A DNA stretch of 64,000 nucleotides from Thermoplasmata archaeon (GTDB lineage: Archaea; Thermoplasmatota; Thermoplasmata; Lutacidiplasmatales; UBA184), in assembly GCA_021828195.1 (NCBI GenBank), contig JAKASQ010000001.1, positions 105,202 to 169,201 on the forward strand, given 5' to 3'. Numbering within the stretch: the first letter of the stretch is position 1; each line of letters begins with the position of its first letter. The notes under the pieces were generated by a model. It was not told the DNA's origin and made no database searches. It worked only from the letters and a program-made list of their open reading frames with translations. The translations under genes and the position numbers were made by a program. Below, piece after piece: positions 56,462 through 64,000 of the stretch.

Positions 56462-57280
56462 TCAGAATCGCGCGATGCTCCCGGTGGCCAGCGCACGGTG
56501 CTCGAAGACATCCCACAGGAGGATCGCCGCCCCGTAGGCGACGAGCGCGCAGATCGCCACGGCGCCCCAGAGGATCGTGAGGGTGCCGAGAGAATCTCCG
56601 GAGATGGCCGCGCGGACCGCGGACAGGCCCCAGGTCAGGGGCAGCGCGTACCCGATCCATTGCAAGGACGATGGCAGGCTCGAGAGAGGGAAGTTGACCC
56701 CGGATAGGAGCAACCCGACGAACAGGAAGATGTTGCCGAGGATGATGGAGGTCCGCAGATACAGCGCGACGCCCCCGAGGAGGAGGCCAAACCCCACCAT
56801 CGCGAATGCCGTCAGGACGACGGAGACCGCGAGCGCCCACTCCGAGCCGGGAGCGAGAGGCACCCCGAAGAGGAACACGGCGTAGACGAGTCCCATCGCG
56901 ACCGTGGCGAGCGAGATCAAGATCGGGATCATGCCCCGTCCAAAGTACAGCGCGAGGCGGTTCGCCGGCGAGACGAGGAGGTGCTCCATCGTGCCCTGCT
57001 GCTTTTCGGAATCCGTCGTCTGGCAGACCGAGAACACGCTCGAGTAGGTGACGGTCGCGACGGCATTGCCGATCACCACGAACTGGATCTCGCTGACCGA
57101 GTCGTTGGCCAGTTGCGCCGTCAGCGCGAAGAACGAGATCTGGGTCAGCGGGATGATGAAGATCATGCCGAGGATGAAGTCGATGCGCATGAACCCGAGG
57201 GACGTGCGCGGAGCGACCACCGCGTTCGCCCAGAACGTTCTCCAGAAGGAGACCCGGTTCGCGCTCGCATCGCCCGTCAT
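56462..57280 (-). CDS. ABC-2 type permease (second permease of the exporter)
   Basis: This 272-aa membrane protein has six hydrophobic segments, including ISFFALTAQLANDSVSEIQF, the family segment KQQGTMEHLLVSPANRLALY, and IILGNIFLFVGLLLSGVNFP. It follows the other permease after 3 bp (start 57280, stop of neighbour 57284). It is paralogous to the permease at 57284 in role. The two probably form a heterodimer. Confidence 0.85.
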   Translation of the reverse strand: MTGDASANRVSFWRTFWANAVVAPRTSLGFMRIDFILGMIFIIPLTQISFFALTAQLANDSVSEIQFVVIGNAVATVTYSSVFSVCQTTDSEKQQGTMEHLLVSPANRLALYFGRGMIPILISLATVAMGLVYAVFLFGVPLAPGSEWALAVSVVLTAFAMVGFGLLLGGVALYLRTSIILGNIFLFVGLLLSGVNFPLSSLPSSLQWIGYALPLTWGLSAVRAAISGDSLGTLTILWGAVAICALVAYGAAILLWDVFEHRALATGSIARF

Positions 57281-57283
57281 GGC

Positions 57284-58093
57284 TCAGTAATCCCCCAAGC
57301 TACCCTTCTCGAGCACTTGGCGCTCCACGCGGCGGAAGACCGACGTGGAGATCCCCAGGTACACGGCCGTGGTGGCGATCGCGCCGACCATGTCCCAGCC
57401 GAATCCCCACGAGAACCCAGCGTACCCGGGGATCCCGTTGTACCGCAAGGCATCGAGCGCCCACGTCGGAGGAAAGAGGAGGCCAATCGGGTTGGTCCAA
57501 AACGGCAGGAGAACGACCGGGAACATGCAACCCGTGCCCACGTAGAAGGCGAACTCGCCGATGTTCTGGATGAACCCGGCGTAGCGGGTGTAGACGTAGA
57601 CCGCGGCGAGCAGAGTACCGACGCTCGCGAGGGTCAACATGACGAACACGAAGAGGAGGGCGAACTCGGCCGGGTTGGGCAGCGTCGGGGACGCGCCGTT
57701 CACCGTGACGACCACGACGTACACGATCAGGCCTCCGATCAATCCGGAAACGACGTTCCACAGCACCCGCCCCAGCACGACGTAGAGGTACGGCGTTGGC
57801 GCCTGCAGCGTGGGCTCGAGAGTGCCCCAGACTCGATCCTGCCCGGTGGCCCAGCCGCTCCCGTAAAGCGTCTGGCCCCACATGCTCATCATGCCGGCCC
57901 CGAGGATCGCGTAGACGAGGAAGTTCGGCCCGGAGTTGGCGAACAGGCCGAAGGCGACGAGGCCGAAGATGACCGGCGCAATCATCGAGGGGATCAGCCA
58001 CTGCGGGTCCGCGACGAACTGCAGGACGCACAGCCGGATCGACGCGAGCGTCGAGCGCCCCCGGGACCAGCCGTAGACCTGAGCGGTCGCCAT
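57284..58093 (-). CDS. ABC-2 type permease
   Basis: This 269-aa protein has about six helices: WLIPSMIAPVIFGLVAFGLF, FLVYAILGAGMMSMWGQTLY, TLEPTLQAPTPYLYVVLGRV, FYVGTGCMFPVVLLPFWTNP and a last segment near GAIATTAVYLGISTSVFRR. It is the first permease after the ATPase; its start lies 1 bp before the ATPase stop. It is part of a three-gene exporter with two permeases. Confidence 0.85.
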   Translation of the reverse strand: MATAQVYGWSRGRSTLASIRLCVLQFVADPQWLIPSMIAPVIFGLVAFGLFANSGPNFLVYAILGAGMMSMWGQTLYGSGWATGQDRVWGTLEPTLQAPTPYLYVVLGRVLWNVVSGLIGGLIVYVVVVTVNGASPTLPNPAEFALLFVFVMLTLASVGTLLAAVYVYTRYAGFIQNIGEFAFYVGTGCMFPVVLLPFWTNPIGLLFPPTWALDALRYNGIPGYAGFSWGFGWDMVGAIATTAVYLGISTSVFRRVERQVLEKGSLGDY

Positions 58094-59077
58094 CTAGTTC
58101 GCCTCCTCCTCCACCAGATCCAGATAGACATCCTCGAGCGAGGTCCGGCGCTCTCGCAGGGCCAGCGTCGCGTGCTCGGAGAGCAGCGCCCGGATGTCCT
58201 CGGTCGTGGGCCGTTGGGCGCGGATGCGGATCGTCGCCCGGATTCGGGCGCCGAACTCTTCCGTCACGACCTTCGAGACCCCCGAGAGCGCGCGCAGCGC
58301 CGCGAGTTCGTCGTCGTCGAATCCGTAGTCCTCGATCTCGATCGTCCGGTCTCCGCCCACGAGCTGGCGCAGGCCCGCGACGGTGTCGTGCGCCGCGATC
58401 CGGCCCTTCGTGAGGACCGCGATCCGGTGGCAGAGCTCCTCCGCCTCGAACATGTAGTGCGTGGTGAGGAAGATCGTGACCCCATCGGAGACCAGGGACC
58501 GGATCAGCTTGCGCGTCTCCCGGGCGGACTTCGGGTCGAGCCCGATCGTGGGCTCGTCCAGGAACAACAGCTCCGGGCCGTGGAGGATGCCGCGGGCGAT
58601 GTGCAACTTCTGCTTCATTCCTCGCGAGTACTCCTCGACCCGCCGGTCGGCCGCGTCGGAGAGCCCCACCCGTTCGAGCACGGCGTCGATGCGGTGTTCG
58701 CGTTCCCCGCGAGGAACTCCGTACAGGTCCGCGAAGTAGCGCAGGTTCTCGCGCGCGTTGATGCGGTTGTACAGCCCCCGCTCACCTCCGAGCACGAGTC
58801 CGATACGAGGGCGCAGGTGCTCGACCTGCGTCGTGACGTCGTATCCCAGGACGTGAGCGGTGCCCGACGTCGGAAGCAGGAGCGTCGACAGGATCTTGGT
58901 TAACGTGGTCTTTCCCGCCCCATTCGGCCCCAATAGACCGAAGATCGCGCCATGCTCGACCGTCAGGTCGATGCCCCGCAGCGCCTCGGTCCGGGTCTTC
59001 TCCGTGAAAAGGAATCCCTTGCGGGACTCGAAGACGCGGGTGAGTCGCTGGGTCTCAATCGCGGGGGGATCTGCCAT
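58094..59077 (-). CDS. ABC transporter ATP-binding protein
   Basis: This 327-aa ATPase, starting at MADPPAIETQ, has Walker A GPNGAGKTT, the signature EYSRGMKQKLHIA, Walker B LLFLDEPTIGLDP, the H-loop TTHYMFEAEELCH, and a C-terminal extension that ends in SLEDVYLDLVEEEAN. It drives the two ABC-2 permeases downstream. It is divergent from the 2-oxoacid dehydrogenase operon. The longer ORF from 59218 is ignored. Confidence 0.9.
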   Translation of the reverse strand: MADPPAIETQRLTRVFESRKGFLFTEKTRTEALRGIDLTVEHGAIFGLLGPNGAGKTTLTKILSTLLLPTSGTAHVLGYDVTTQVEHLRPRIGLVLGGERGLYNRINARENLRYFADLYGVPRGEREHRIDAVLERVGLSDAADRRVEEYSRGMKQKLHIARGILHGPELLFLDEPTIGLDPKSARETRKLIRSLVSDGVTIFLTTHYMFEAEELCHRIAVLTKGRIAAHDTVAGLRQLVGGDRTIEIEDYGFDDDELAALRALSGVSKVVTEEFGARIRATIRIRAQRPTTEDIRALLSEHATLALRERRTSLEDVYLDLVEEEAN

Positions 59078-59265
59078 GCGCGCACGGGCCTCGGTGCGAT
59101 GGCCAAGCGAGCCGGCATAAAAGCTGGGGATGCACTCGGAAGCCTCCTCCCATGTGAGTCGGGCCGCGGAGGGGCCCCCGCCCGGCTCCGCCGCCGTCCG
59201 GGGCTCCCGAAAGCGCACCCCCGGGCCTCACCCGGAGGGCTCCCGAGCTCGCACCGTCACAAGCC

Positions 59266-59273
59266 GTTATATC
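59266..59273 (+). promoter_or_regulatory. TATA box of the 2-oxoacid dehydrogenase operon
   Basis: GTTATATC lies 33-40 nt upstream of the ATG at 59306 in a 228-bp divergent promoter region. It is the best TATA match near the operon and predicts transcription starting about 10 nt before the start codon. Confidence 0.55.
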
Positions 59274-59305
59274 GCGTATGGCTTCCAAGCTGCCGAGAGC
59301 TTCAC

Positions 59306-60382
59306 ATGGCGAAGGCGGCCACCTCGAAGACCGGGTCCCAGGGATCTGCGGATTCCTTCCCGGAAGACCGCATCGTCGAGATCTACCGGACCGAGGTGCT
59401 CGCGCGGGTGATGGATGAGCGCTGTCTGACCCTCCAGCGCCAGGGGCGGATCGGGTTCTACGTACCGCTCGCCGGCCAGGAGGCCGCGCAAATCGGGAGC
59501 GGCTACGCACTCGACCCCTCCGACTGGATCTTCCCGGCCTACCGCGAACTCGGCCTTGCCCTGGTGCGCGGAATCCGCGCGAAGAGCCTCATCGACCAGT
59601 TCATAGGAAACTCCGCCGACCTCACCAAGGGCCGACAGATGCCGAACCACTACGCCTTCCGAGAGCAACGGTTCGTGTCCGCCTCCAGTCCCATCGGCAC
59701 GCAGATTACCCAGGCCGTAGGCGCGGCGATGGCGGCGAAGAAGCGGCAGGACCCCATCGTGACGATCACCTTCTTTGGGGACGGGGCCACGAGCTCCAAC
59801 GACTTCCACGCCGGGCTCAACTTCGCGGGCGTCTTCGCCGCTCCGACGATCTTCTTCTGCCAGAACAACGGCTGGGCGATCTCACTTCCTCGGGAGAAGC
59901 AGACCCTGAGCCCGACGCTCGCGGGGAAGGCCGACGCCTACGGACTTCCCGGCGTCGTGGTCGACGGGAACGACGTGCGCGCGGTGTACCGGGCCGTGCG
60001 CGAGGCGCGGGCTCGTGCGATCGCCGGCGACGGCCCCACCCTCATCGAGGCCCAGGTGTACCGCTTCGGCCCGCACTCGACCTCGGACGACCCCAGTCGC
60101 TACCGCCCCGAGGAGGCCGTCCGCAAGGCTCGTGAGCACGACCCGGTGCTCCTCCTTCAGTCCGAACTAATCCGCAACCGGATTCTCACGAAGGACTCCG
60201 ATTCCAAGATCTGGGAGGAGCTCAAGGCGGAGGTGGCTCGCGCGATCGAGGCCGCTGAGAACACCCCGGCCGTGGAGCCGCTCTCCTTCTTCGACGACGT
60301 CTTCGCTCAGCCGACCCCCACGCTGGAGGAACAGCGAGCGTCCTTCGATCAGCTTCTCCGGGAGGGGGTGCTCCGCCCGTGA
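59306..60382 (+). CDS. 2-oxoacid dehydrogenase E1 component, alpha subunit (copy 1)
   Basis: This 358-aa E1-alpha has FYVPLAGQEAAQIGSGYALD, PIGTQITQAVGAAMAAKKRQ, and the thiamine diphosphate motif FFGDGATSSNDFHAGLNFAG with FFCQNNGWAIS. The C-terminus has YRFGPHSTSDDPSRYRPEEA. It decarboxylates a 2-oxoacid, pyruvate or a branched-chain one, together with the E1-beta subunit encoded next (GTGA overlap). The second E1-alpha later in the operon is a paralogue, so the complex may use alternative E1-alpha subunits. Confidence 0.9.
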   Translation: MAKAATSKTGSQGSADSFPEDRIVEIYRTEVLARVMDERCLTLQRQGRIGFYVPLAGQEAAQIGSGYALDPSDWIFPAYRELGLALVRGIRAKSLIDQFIGNSADLTKGRQMPNHYAFREQRFVSASSPIGTQITQAVGAAMAAKKRQDPIVTITFFGDGATSSNDFHAGLNFAGVFAAPTIFFCQNNGWAISLPREKQTLSPTLAGKADAYGLPGVVVDGNDVRAVYRAVREARARAIAGDGPTLIEAQVYRFGPHSTSDDPSRYRPEEAVRKAREHDPVLLLQSELIRNRILTKDSDSKIWEELKAEVARAIEAAENTPAVEPLSFFDDVFAQPTPTLEEQRASFDQLLREGVLRP

Positions 60383-61356
60383 CGGAGCTCACTCTCGTCC
60401 AGGCCGTGAACCGGGGTCTCCGCGTGGCCCTCTCGTCGGATCCGGATGTGCTCATCCTCGGAGAGGACGTCGGAGTGAACGGAGGTGTCTTCCGGGCCAC
60501 CGAGGGGCTCCAGAAGGAGTTCGGACCCGAGCGGGTGATCGACACGCCACTCTCCGAGACGGGGATCATCGGTACGGCGATCGGGATGGCGCTCTACGGC
60601 CTGAAGCCGGTGGCCGAGATCCAGTTCATGGACTTCATCTACCCGGCCTTCGACCAGATCGTCAGCGAGCTCGCCAAGATGCGCTACCGGTCGGGCGGGC
60701 AGTATCCCTGCCACGTGGTCGTCCGTGCCCCGTACGGCGGCGGCATCCGCGGCGGCCTCTATCACTCTCAGTCGACCGAGGCCTACTTCGCCCACACCGC
60801 CGGGCTCAAGGTGGTCATCCCCTCCAACCCGGCCGACGCGAAGGGACTGCTCCTGACGGCCATCCACGACGAGGACCCCGTGATCTTCCTCGAGCCGAAA
60901 CGGATCTACCGATCACTGACGGGCGAGGTCGCCGATGGGGACTATCGAGTTCCGTTCGGGAAAGCGAACGTCGTCGTCGAGGGAACGGATGTGTCGCTGT
61001 TCGCCTACGGCGCCATGGTACCCCCGACCGTGGAGGCCGCGCAGGCCCTCCTTTCGGAAGGCATCTCCGCCGAGGTCGTGGATCTTCGGACGTTGGTGCC
61101 TCTGGACGAGAAGGCGATCCTCGCTTCGGTGGAGAAGACCGGACGGGCCGTTGTGGTCCACGAGGCGGCCCGCTTCTGCGGGTTCGGCGGCGAGTTGAGC
61201 GCGATCCTCGCGGAAAAGGCGTTCTACTCCCTCAAGGCCCCCATCGCACGCGTAACGGGGTACGACACTCCGTTCCCCTACGCTCTTGAGAACTCCTATC
61301 TTCCGAACCCCGCCCGGATCGCCCACGCCGCTCGAGCCGCGGCTCGGACCCAATAG
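60379..61356 (+). CDS. 2-oxoacid dehydrogenase E1 component, beta subunit
   Basis: This 325-aa E1-beta subunit starts with GTG and overlaps the E1-alpha stop by 4 bp. It has LILGEDVGVNGGVFRATEGL then QKEFGPERVIDTPLSETGII, FMDFIYPAFDQIVSELAKMR, and PYGGGIRGGLYHSQSTEAYF, the region that binds thiamine diphosphate pyrimidine. The C-terminal domain includes EVVDLRTLVPLDEKAILASV. It is the only E1-beta visible for the two E1-alpha genes. Confidence 0.92.
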   Translation: MTELTLVQAVNRGLRVALSSDPDVLILGEDVGVNGGVFRATEGLQKEFGPERVIDTPLSETGIIGTAIGMALYGLKPVAEIQFMDFIYPAFDQIVSELAKMRYRSGGQYPCHVVVRAPYGGGIRGGLYHSQSTEAYFAHTAGLKVVIPSNPADAKGLLLTAIHDEDPVIFLEPKRIYRSLTGEVADGDYRVPFGKANVVVEGTDVSLFAYGAMVPPTVEAAQALLSEGISAEVVDLRTLVPLDEKAILASVEKTGRAVVVHEAARFCGFGGELSAILAEKAFYSLKAPIARVTGYDTPFPYALENSYLPNPARIAHAARAAARTQ

Positions 61357-61367
61357 GAGGACGGCGA

Positions 61368-62645
61368 ATGGGTACGTTCGAGTTCCGGCTCCCCGACATC
61401 GGCGAGGGCGTCGCCGAGGGCGAGGTCGTTCAATGGTTCGTGAAGGAAGGGGAGACGATCCAGGAGGATGCCCCTCTCGTCAGCGTCCTGACGGACAAGG
61501 CGAACGTCGAGATCCCGTCTCCGAAGGCGGGGCGGATCGCAAGGCTTCACGCCTCCATCGGGCAGAAGGTGAAGGTCGGCGGCCTCCTCGTCACGATTGA
61601 GACGCAGGGCGGTCCCGCCGCTGCGGCACCGGCTTCACCCGCCCCTGCGCCTTCGCCGGCACGGACACCCGCCGCGCCCACAGCTCCCGTTCCGCCACCG
61701 ACCCTGGCCACGGGAGCCTCCGCGACCTCCACCGGCCGGTCCTTGGCGTCTCCGTACCTCCGCCGGTTCGCGGCCGAACGCGGGATCGACCTCGCCACCG
61801 TGAAGGGCTCCGGGCCCGGCGGTCGGATCACCGAAGCGGACCTGACGGGCTCCTCCGCGCCCCGCACCGAGGCGGCGGGGGCCGCGACTCCCCGGGCCGG
61901 GCCGCCGGGGGCCCCGACCTTCGTCGCCGCGGGGGACGATATCATCGAACGCGTGCCAATCCGAGGCGTCCGCCGCGCCATCAGCGAGCACATGTCCCAG
62001 TCCGTCCACACGGCCGCTCACTTCACCTACGTCGAGGAAATCGATGTCTCCGAACTCGTTCGCTTCCGCGAGCGGATGGGGCGCCACGTGGAGAAGGACG
62101 GCGTCAAGCTCAGCTATCTACCGTTCATCTTGAAGGCGGCCATCGCCGGCCTCCGGGCCCAGCCGCGGATGAACGCGACCATGGACGACGCGAAGGAGGA
62201 GCTGCTCGTCCATGGCTCCTTCGATATCGGCATCGCCACGGCGGCACCGGAGGGCCTCGTGGTCCCCGTGGTTCGCGCCGCCGACACGAAGAGTGTCGGC
62301 CAGCTCGCGCGAGAGATTCAATCCCTGGCCGAGCGAGCCCGCCAAGGCAAGCTCGCTCGGGAGGAGCTCATCCACTCCTCGTTCACGATCACTAGCCTCG
62401 GGGCGCTCGGGGGTGTGATGGCGACCCCGATCCTGAACTATCCGCAGGTCGCGATTCTCGGCGTGCACAAGATCGCGCGCCGGCCAACGTACCACGCGGA
62501 CGGGTCGATCGGACCTTCGGACCTCATGAACCTCTCGGTCTCGCTCGACCACCGCATCCTGGACGGCATCGTCGCCGCCCAGTTCCTCGCGGTCGTCAAG
62601 GCCCACCTCGAGGACCCGCACAAGCTGTTCGCGGAACTCGCATGA
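61368..62645 (+). CDS. Dihydrolipoamide acyltransferase (E2)
   Basis: The 425-aa E2 has one lipoyl domain at residues about 1-80 (the lipoylated Lys in VLTDKANVEIPSPKAG). An Ala/Pro-rich linker, a peripheral-subunit-binding domain (ASPYLRRFAAERGIDLATVK) and a second linker follow. The catalytic acyltransferase domain has the His/Asp motif SLDHRILDG. The start is set by AGGAGGAC upstream. The next gene overlaps its stop by 4 bp. It transfers the acyl group from E1-bound intermediate to CoA. Confidence 0.92.
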   Translation: MGTFEFRLPDIGEGVAEGEVVQWFVKEGETIQEDAPLVSVLTDKANVEIPSPKAGRIARLHASIGQKVKVGGLLVTIETQGGPAAAAPASPAPAPSPARTPAAPTAPVPPPTLATGASATSTGRSLASPYLRRFAAERGIDLATVKGSGPGGRITEADLTGSSAPRTEAAGAATPRAGPPGAPTFVAAGDDIIERVPIRGVRRAISEHMSQSVHTAAHFTYVEEIDVSELVRFRERMGRHVEKDGVKLSYLPFILKAAIAGLRAQPRMNATMDDAKEELLVHGSFDIGIATAAPEGLVVPVVRAADTKSVGQLAREIQSLAERARQGKLAREELIHSSFTITSLGALGGVMATPILNYPQVAILGVHKIARRPTYHADGSIGPSDLMNLSVSLDHRILDGIVAAQFLAVVKAHLEDPHKLFAELA

Positions 62646-63697
62646 GTGCCGGCGCCGGTGTGGTGCCACTCCCTTACGACGCCGCGATGGCGGGGTCCCT
62701 CCTGGGTCCGGAAGCCCGGGCGATCGCGCTCTCGGCATACCGCTGGATGACCCTCGGCCGCGCGCTCGACGCGCGCATGCAGGGGCTGCAACGCCAGGGA
62801 AGGGTGGGGTTCTACGGGGCCGCCACGGGCCACGAGGCGGTCAACGTCGCGCTCGGCCTTGCCACGAGCCCTGCGGATTGGATCGTGCCGGGGTTGCGCG
62901 AGCAGCTCGCCGCACTCGTGCGGGGCCACCCGCTCGCGGCGTACGCCCAGCACCTGTTCGCCACGGACCTCGACCCAGCGCGGGGCCGTCAGATGCCCTG
63001 CCACCCCAGCGCGCGGGACGTCCACTACGTGTCGATGTCCTCGGTGATCGGCACCCAGATCACCCACGCGGTCGGCATCGCCGCTGGACTGCGCGCGCGC
63101 GCCGACCCCGGGGTCGCGCTCGGCTTCTTCGGCGATGGGGCGACGAGCGCGAACGATTTCCATGCGGGCCTCAACTTTGCGGCCGTGTACCACCTCCCGG
63201 TCGTCTTCGGCTGCGCCAACAACCAGTGGGCGATCTCCGTTCCCGTCGAGCGGCAGACCCGTTCGGCGACCCTCGCCGCCAAGGGCGCGGCGTACGGGAT
63301 CCCGGGGGAGCGGATCGATGGCACCGATTTCTTCCGATCCTACGCCACGCTCCGTGACGCGATCGCCCGGGCTCGCTCCGGGAACGGCCCGACCCTCATC
63401 GAGTTCCAGGTCTATCGGATGACGCCTCATTCCAGTTCGGACGACCCTACGCGCTACCAGCCCCGGGACTGGGGAGCTCGGGCGGCGTCCCACGATCCGG
63501 TTCTCCGACTGGAGGACTGGCTGCGGAAGAACGGGCAGCTCGACCCGGAGCTCGAGGGACAGATCCGGATCGAGGCCGAACGTCAGGTGCGCGAGGCCGT
63601 GGCCGAGGCCGAATCGGCGCCTCCGCCGCGGCCCGAGTCGCTCACCGAAGACGTTTTTGTCGATTCTCGGCCCTTCGTTCCCGAACGGGGTGAGTAA
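62642..63697 (+). CDS. 2-oxoacid dehydrogenase E1 component, alpha subunit (copy 2)
   Basis: This 351-aa E1-alpha paralogue has FYGAATGHEAVNVALGLATS, SVIGTQITHAVGIAAGLRAR, FFGDGATSANDFHAGLNFAA with FGCANNQWAISVP (thiamine diphosphate motif intact), and YRMTPHSSSDDPTRYQPRDW. It overlaps the end of the E2 gene (ATGA) and is followed by E3 after 5 bp. Residues around the substrate pocket differ from copy 1, which suggests another 2-oxoacid or a regulatory exchange of subunits. Confidence 0.9.
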   Translation: MSAGAGVVPLPYDAAMAGSLLGPEARAIALSAYRWMTLGRALDARMQGLQRQGRVGFYGAATGHEAVNVALGLATSPADWIVPGLREQLAALVRGHPLAAYAQHLFATDLDPARGRQMPCHPSARDVHYVSMSSVIGTQITHAVGIAAGLRARADPGVALGFFGDGATSANDFHAGLNFAAVYHLPVVFGCANNQWAISVPVERQTRSATLAAKGAAYGIPGERIDGTDFFRSYATLRDAIARARSGNGPTLIEFQVYRMTPHSSSDDPTRYQPRDWGARAASHDPVLRLEDWLRKNGQLDPELEGQIRIEAERQVREAVAEAESAPPPRPESLTEDVFVDSRPFVPERGE

Positions 63698-63702
63698 CGC
63701 CG

Positions 63703-64000
63703 ATGGCCGGAACCTACTCGCGCGCGACCCAGGTGCTGGTGATCGGGGGCGGTCCGGCGGGATACATGGCCGCGATCCGAGCGGGACAGCTGGGACTCAA
63801 GGTCCTCCTGGTGGAGCGCCAGTTCCTCGGCGGGGAATGCCTCAATCGGGGATGCATCCCATCGAAGGCCCTGATCCACGCCTCGGAACTCTACCACCGT
63901 CTCGTCACCGAGGGCCCGGAGATCGGCGTGACCGCCGGATCGGCCCGGTTCGATCTCACGACCGCGATGCGCTGGAAGGATTCGGTCGTCGCCAAAGAGC
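63703..64000 (+). CDS. lpdA: Dihydrolipoamide dehydrogenase (E3), 3' end outside window
   Basis: The first 99 residues show the FAD motif VLVIGGGPAGYMAAIRAGQL and the redox-active disulfide segment GGECLNRGCIPSKALIHASE typical of dihydrolipoamide dehydrogenase. It reoxidises the lipoyl group of E2 with NAD. The gene begins 5 bp after the second E1-alpha and runs off the end of the window, so about 360 residues are not seen. Confidence 0.9.
   Translation, partial: MAGTYSRATQVLVIGGGPAGYMAAIRAGQLGLKVLLVERQFLGGECLNRGCIPSKALIHASELYHRLVTEGPEIGVTAGSARFDLTTAMRWKDSVVAKE

Noticed and set aside
56981-58903. 640-aa plus-strand ORF, the longest in that part of the track
   Set aside because: It is an Arg/Asp/Glu-rich shadow of three real minus-strand ABC transporter genes.
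1-64000. CRISPR array, toxin-antitoxin pair or restriction-modification system
   Set aside because: No regularly spaced short repeats were noticed by eye, and no Cas, VapC/MazF-type or restriction/methylase signature pair was found among the translated ORFs.

Overview
The window reads as one stretch of a GC-rich archaeal chromosome, most likely from a high-GC member of the Thermoplasmatota. The archaeal evidence is: TATA-like boxes 25-40 nt upstream of several starts, with very short leaders; a tRNA-Ile without an encoded CCA; a Dph6-like ATP-pyrophosphatase of the diphthamide type; a single OB-fold nucleic-acid-binding protein; and many short zinc-ribbon proteins. The placement within Thermoplasmatota rests mainly on two large secreted YVTN beta-propeller proteins, one carrying repeated FTEEGLPSG-type modules. 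That placement is inference from remembered families, not a search.

Layout. 0-6.5 kb: 3' part of an agmatine deiminase gene, a MoaD-like/BNR-repeat overlapping pair, a DrrAB-like ABC exporter divergent from a MarR regulator, a DUF2085 membrane protein and a cupin. 6.6-9.4 kb: a giant surface protein. 9.4-10.8 kb: a scar next to tRNA-Ile(GAU) holding a truncated integrase and other gene remnants. 10.9-19 kb: an alpha/alpha-toroid protein, an MBL-fold gene broken by an in-frame TAG, an ornithine-cyclodeaminase-like enzyme, NmrA-like and SDR oxidoreductases, a Nudix hydrolase and an intact MBL paralogue. 19-22 kb: OB-fold protein, tiny zinc-ribbon and lysine-rich genes, an O-methyltransferase broken by TGA, and Dph6. 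22-25 kb: the second YVTN surface protein.

25-36 kb is an accessory, partly decayed zone. It holds paralogues of small stress/detoxification-type families (SRPBCC, VOC, DinB, toroid) beside pseudogenes of OsmC, cupredoxin, SRPBCC and DinB, and what looks like the 3' end of an IS605/TnpB-type element. 36-41.5 kb: an ArsR-DsrE-sulfide:quinone-oxidoreductase-like operon with a clear operator candidate, a SHOCT membrane protein, and a three-gene zinc-ribbon cluster ending in an SPFH/zinc-ribbon fusion. 41.7-51 kb: aldo/keto reductase, membrane protein, DUF167, two DHA2-type MFS exporters (one divergent from an HxlR regulator), a methyltransferase, a CBS protein, a zinc-ribbon/RGG protein and a LysE exporter.

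51-59 kb holds three further ABC-2 export systems with a catalytically degenerate IS630-like transposase gene between two of them. 59.3-64 kb is a 2-oxoacid dehydrogenase operon (E1-alpha, E1-beta, E2, a second E1-alpha, then E3 cut by the window end), transcribed from a good TATA box.

No CRISPR array, cas gene or complete insertion sequence was seen. The items most worth following are: two genes broken by a single in-frame stop with conserved sequence continuing after it; the SPFH/zinc-ribbon cluster; the degenerate IS630 protein; the tRNA-Ile integration scar; the TnpB-type remnant; and the doubled E1-alpha. Several lesions could be consensus errors if this is a metagenome assembly.
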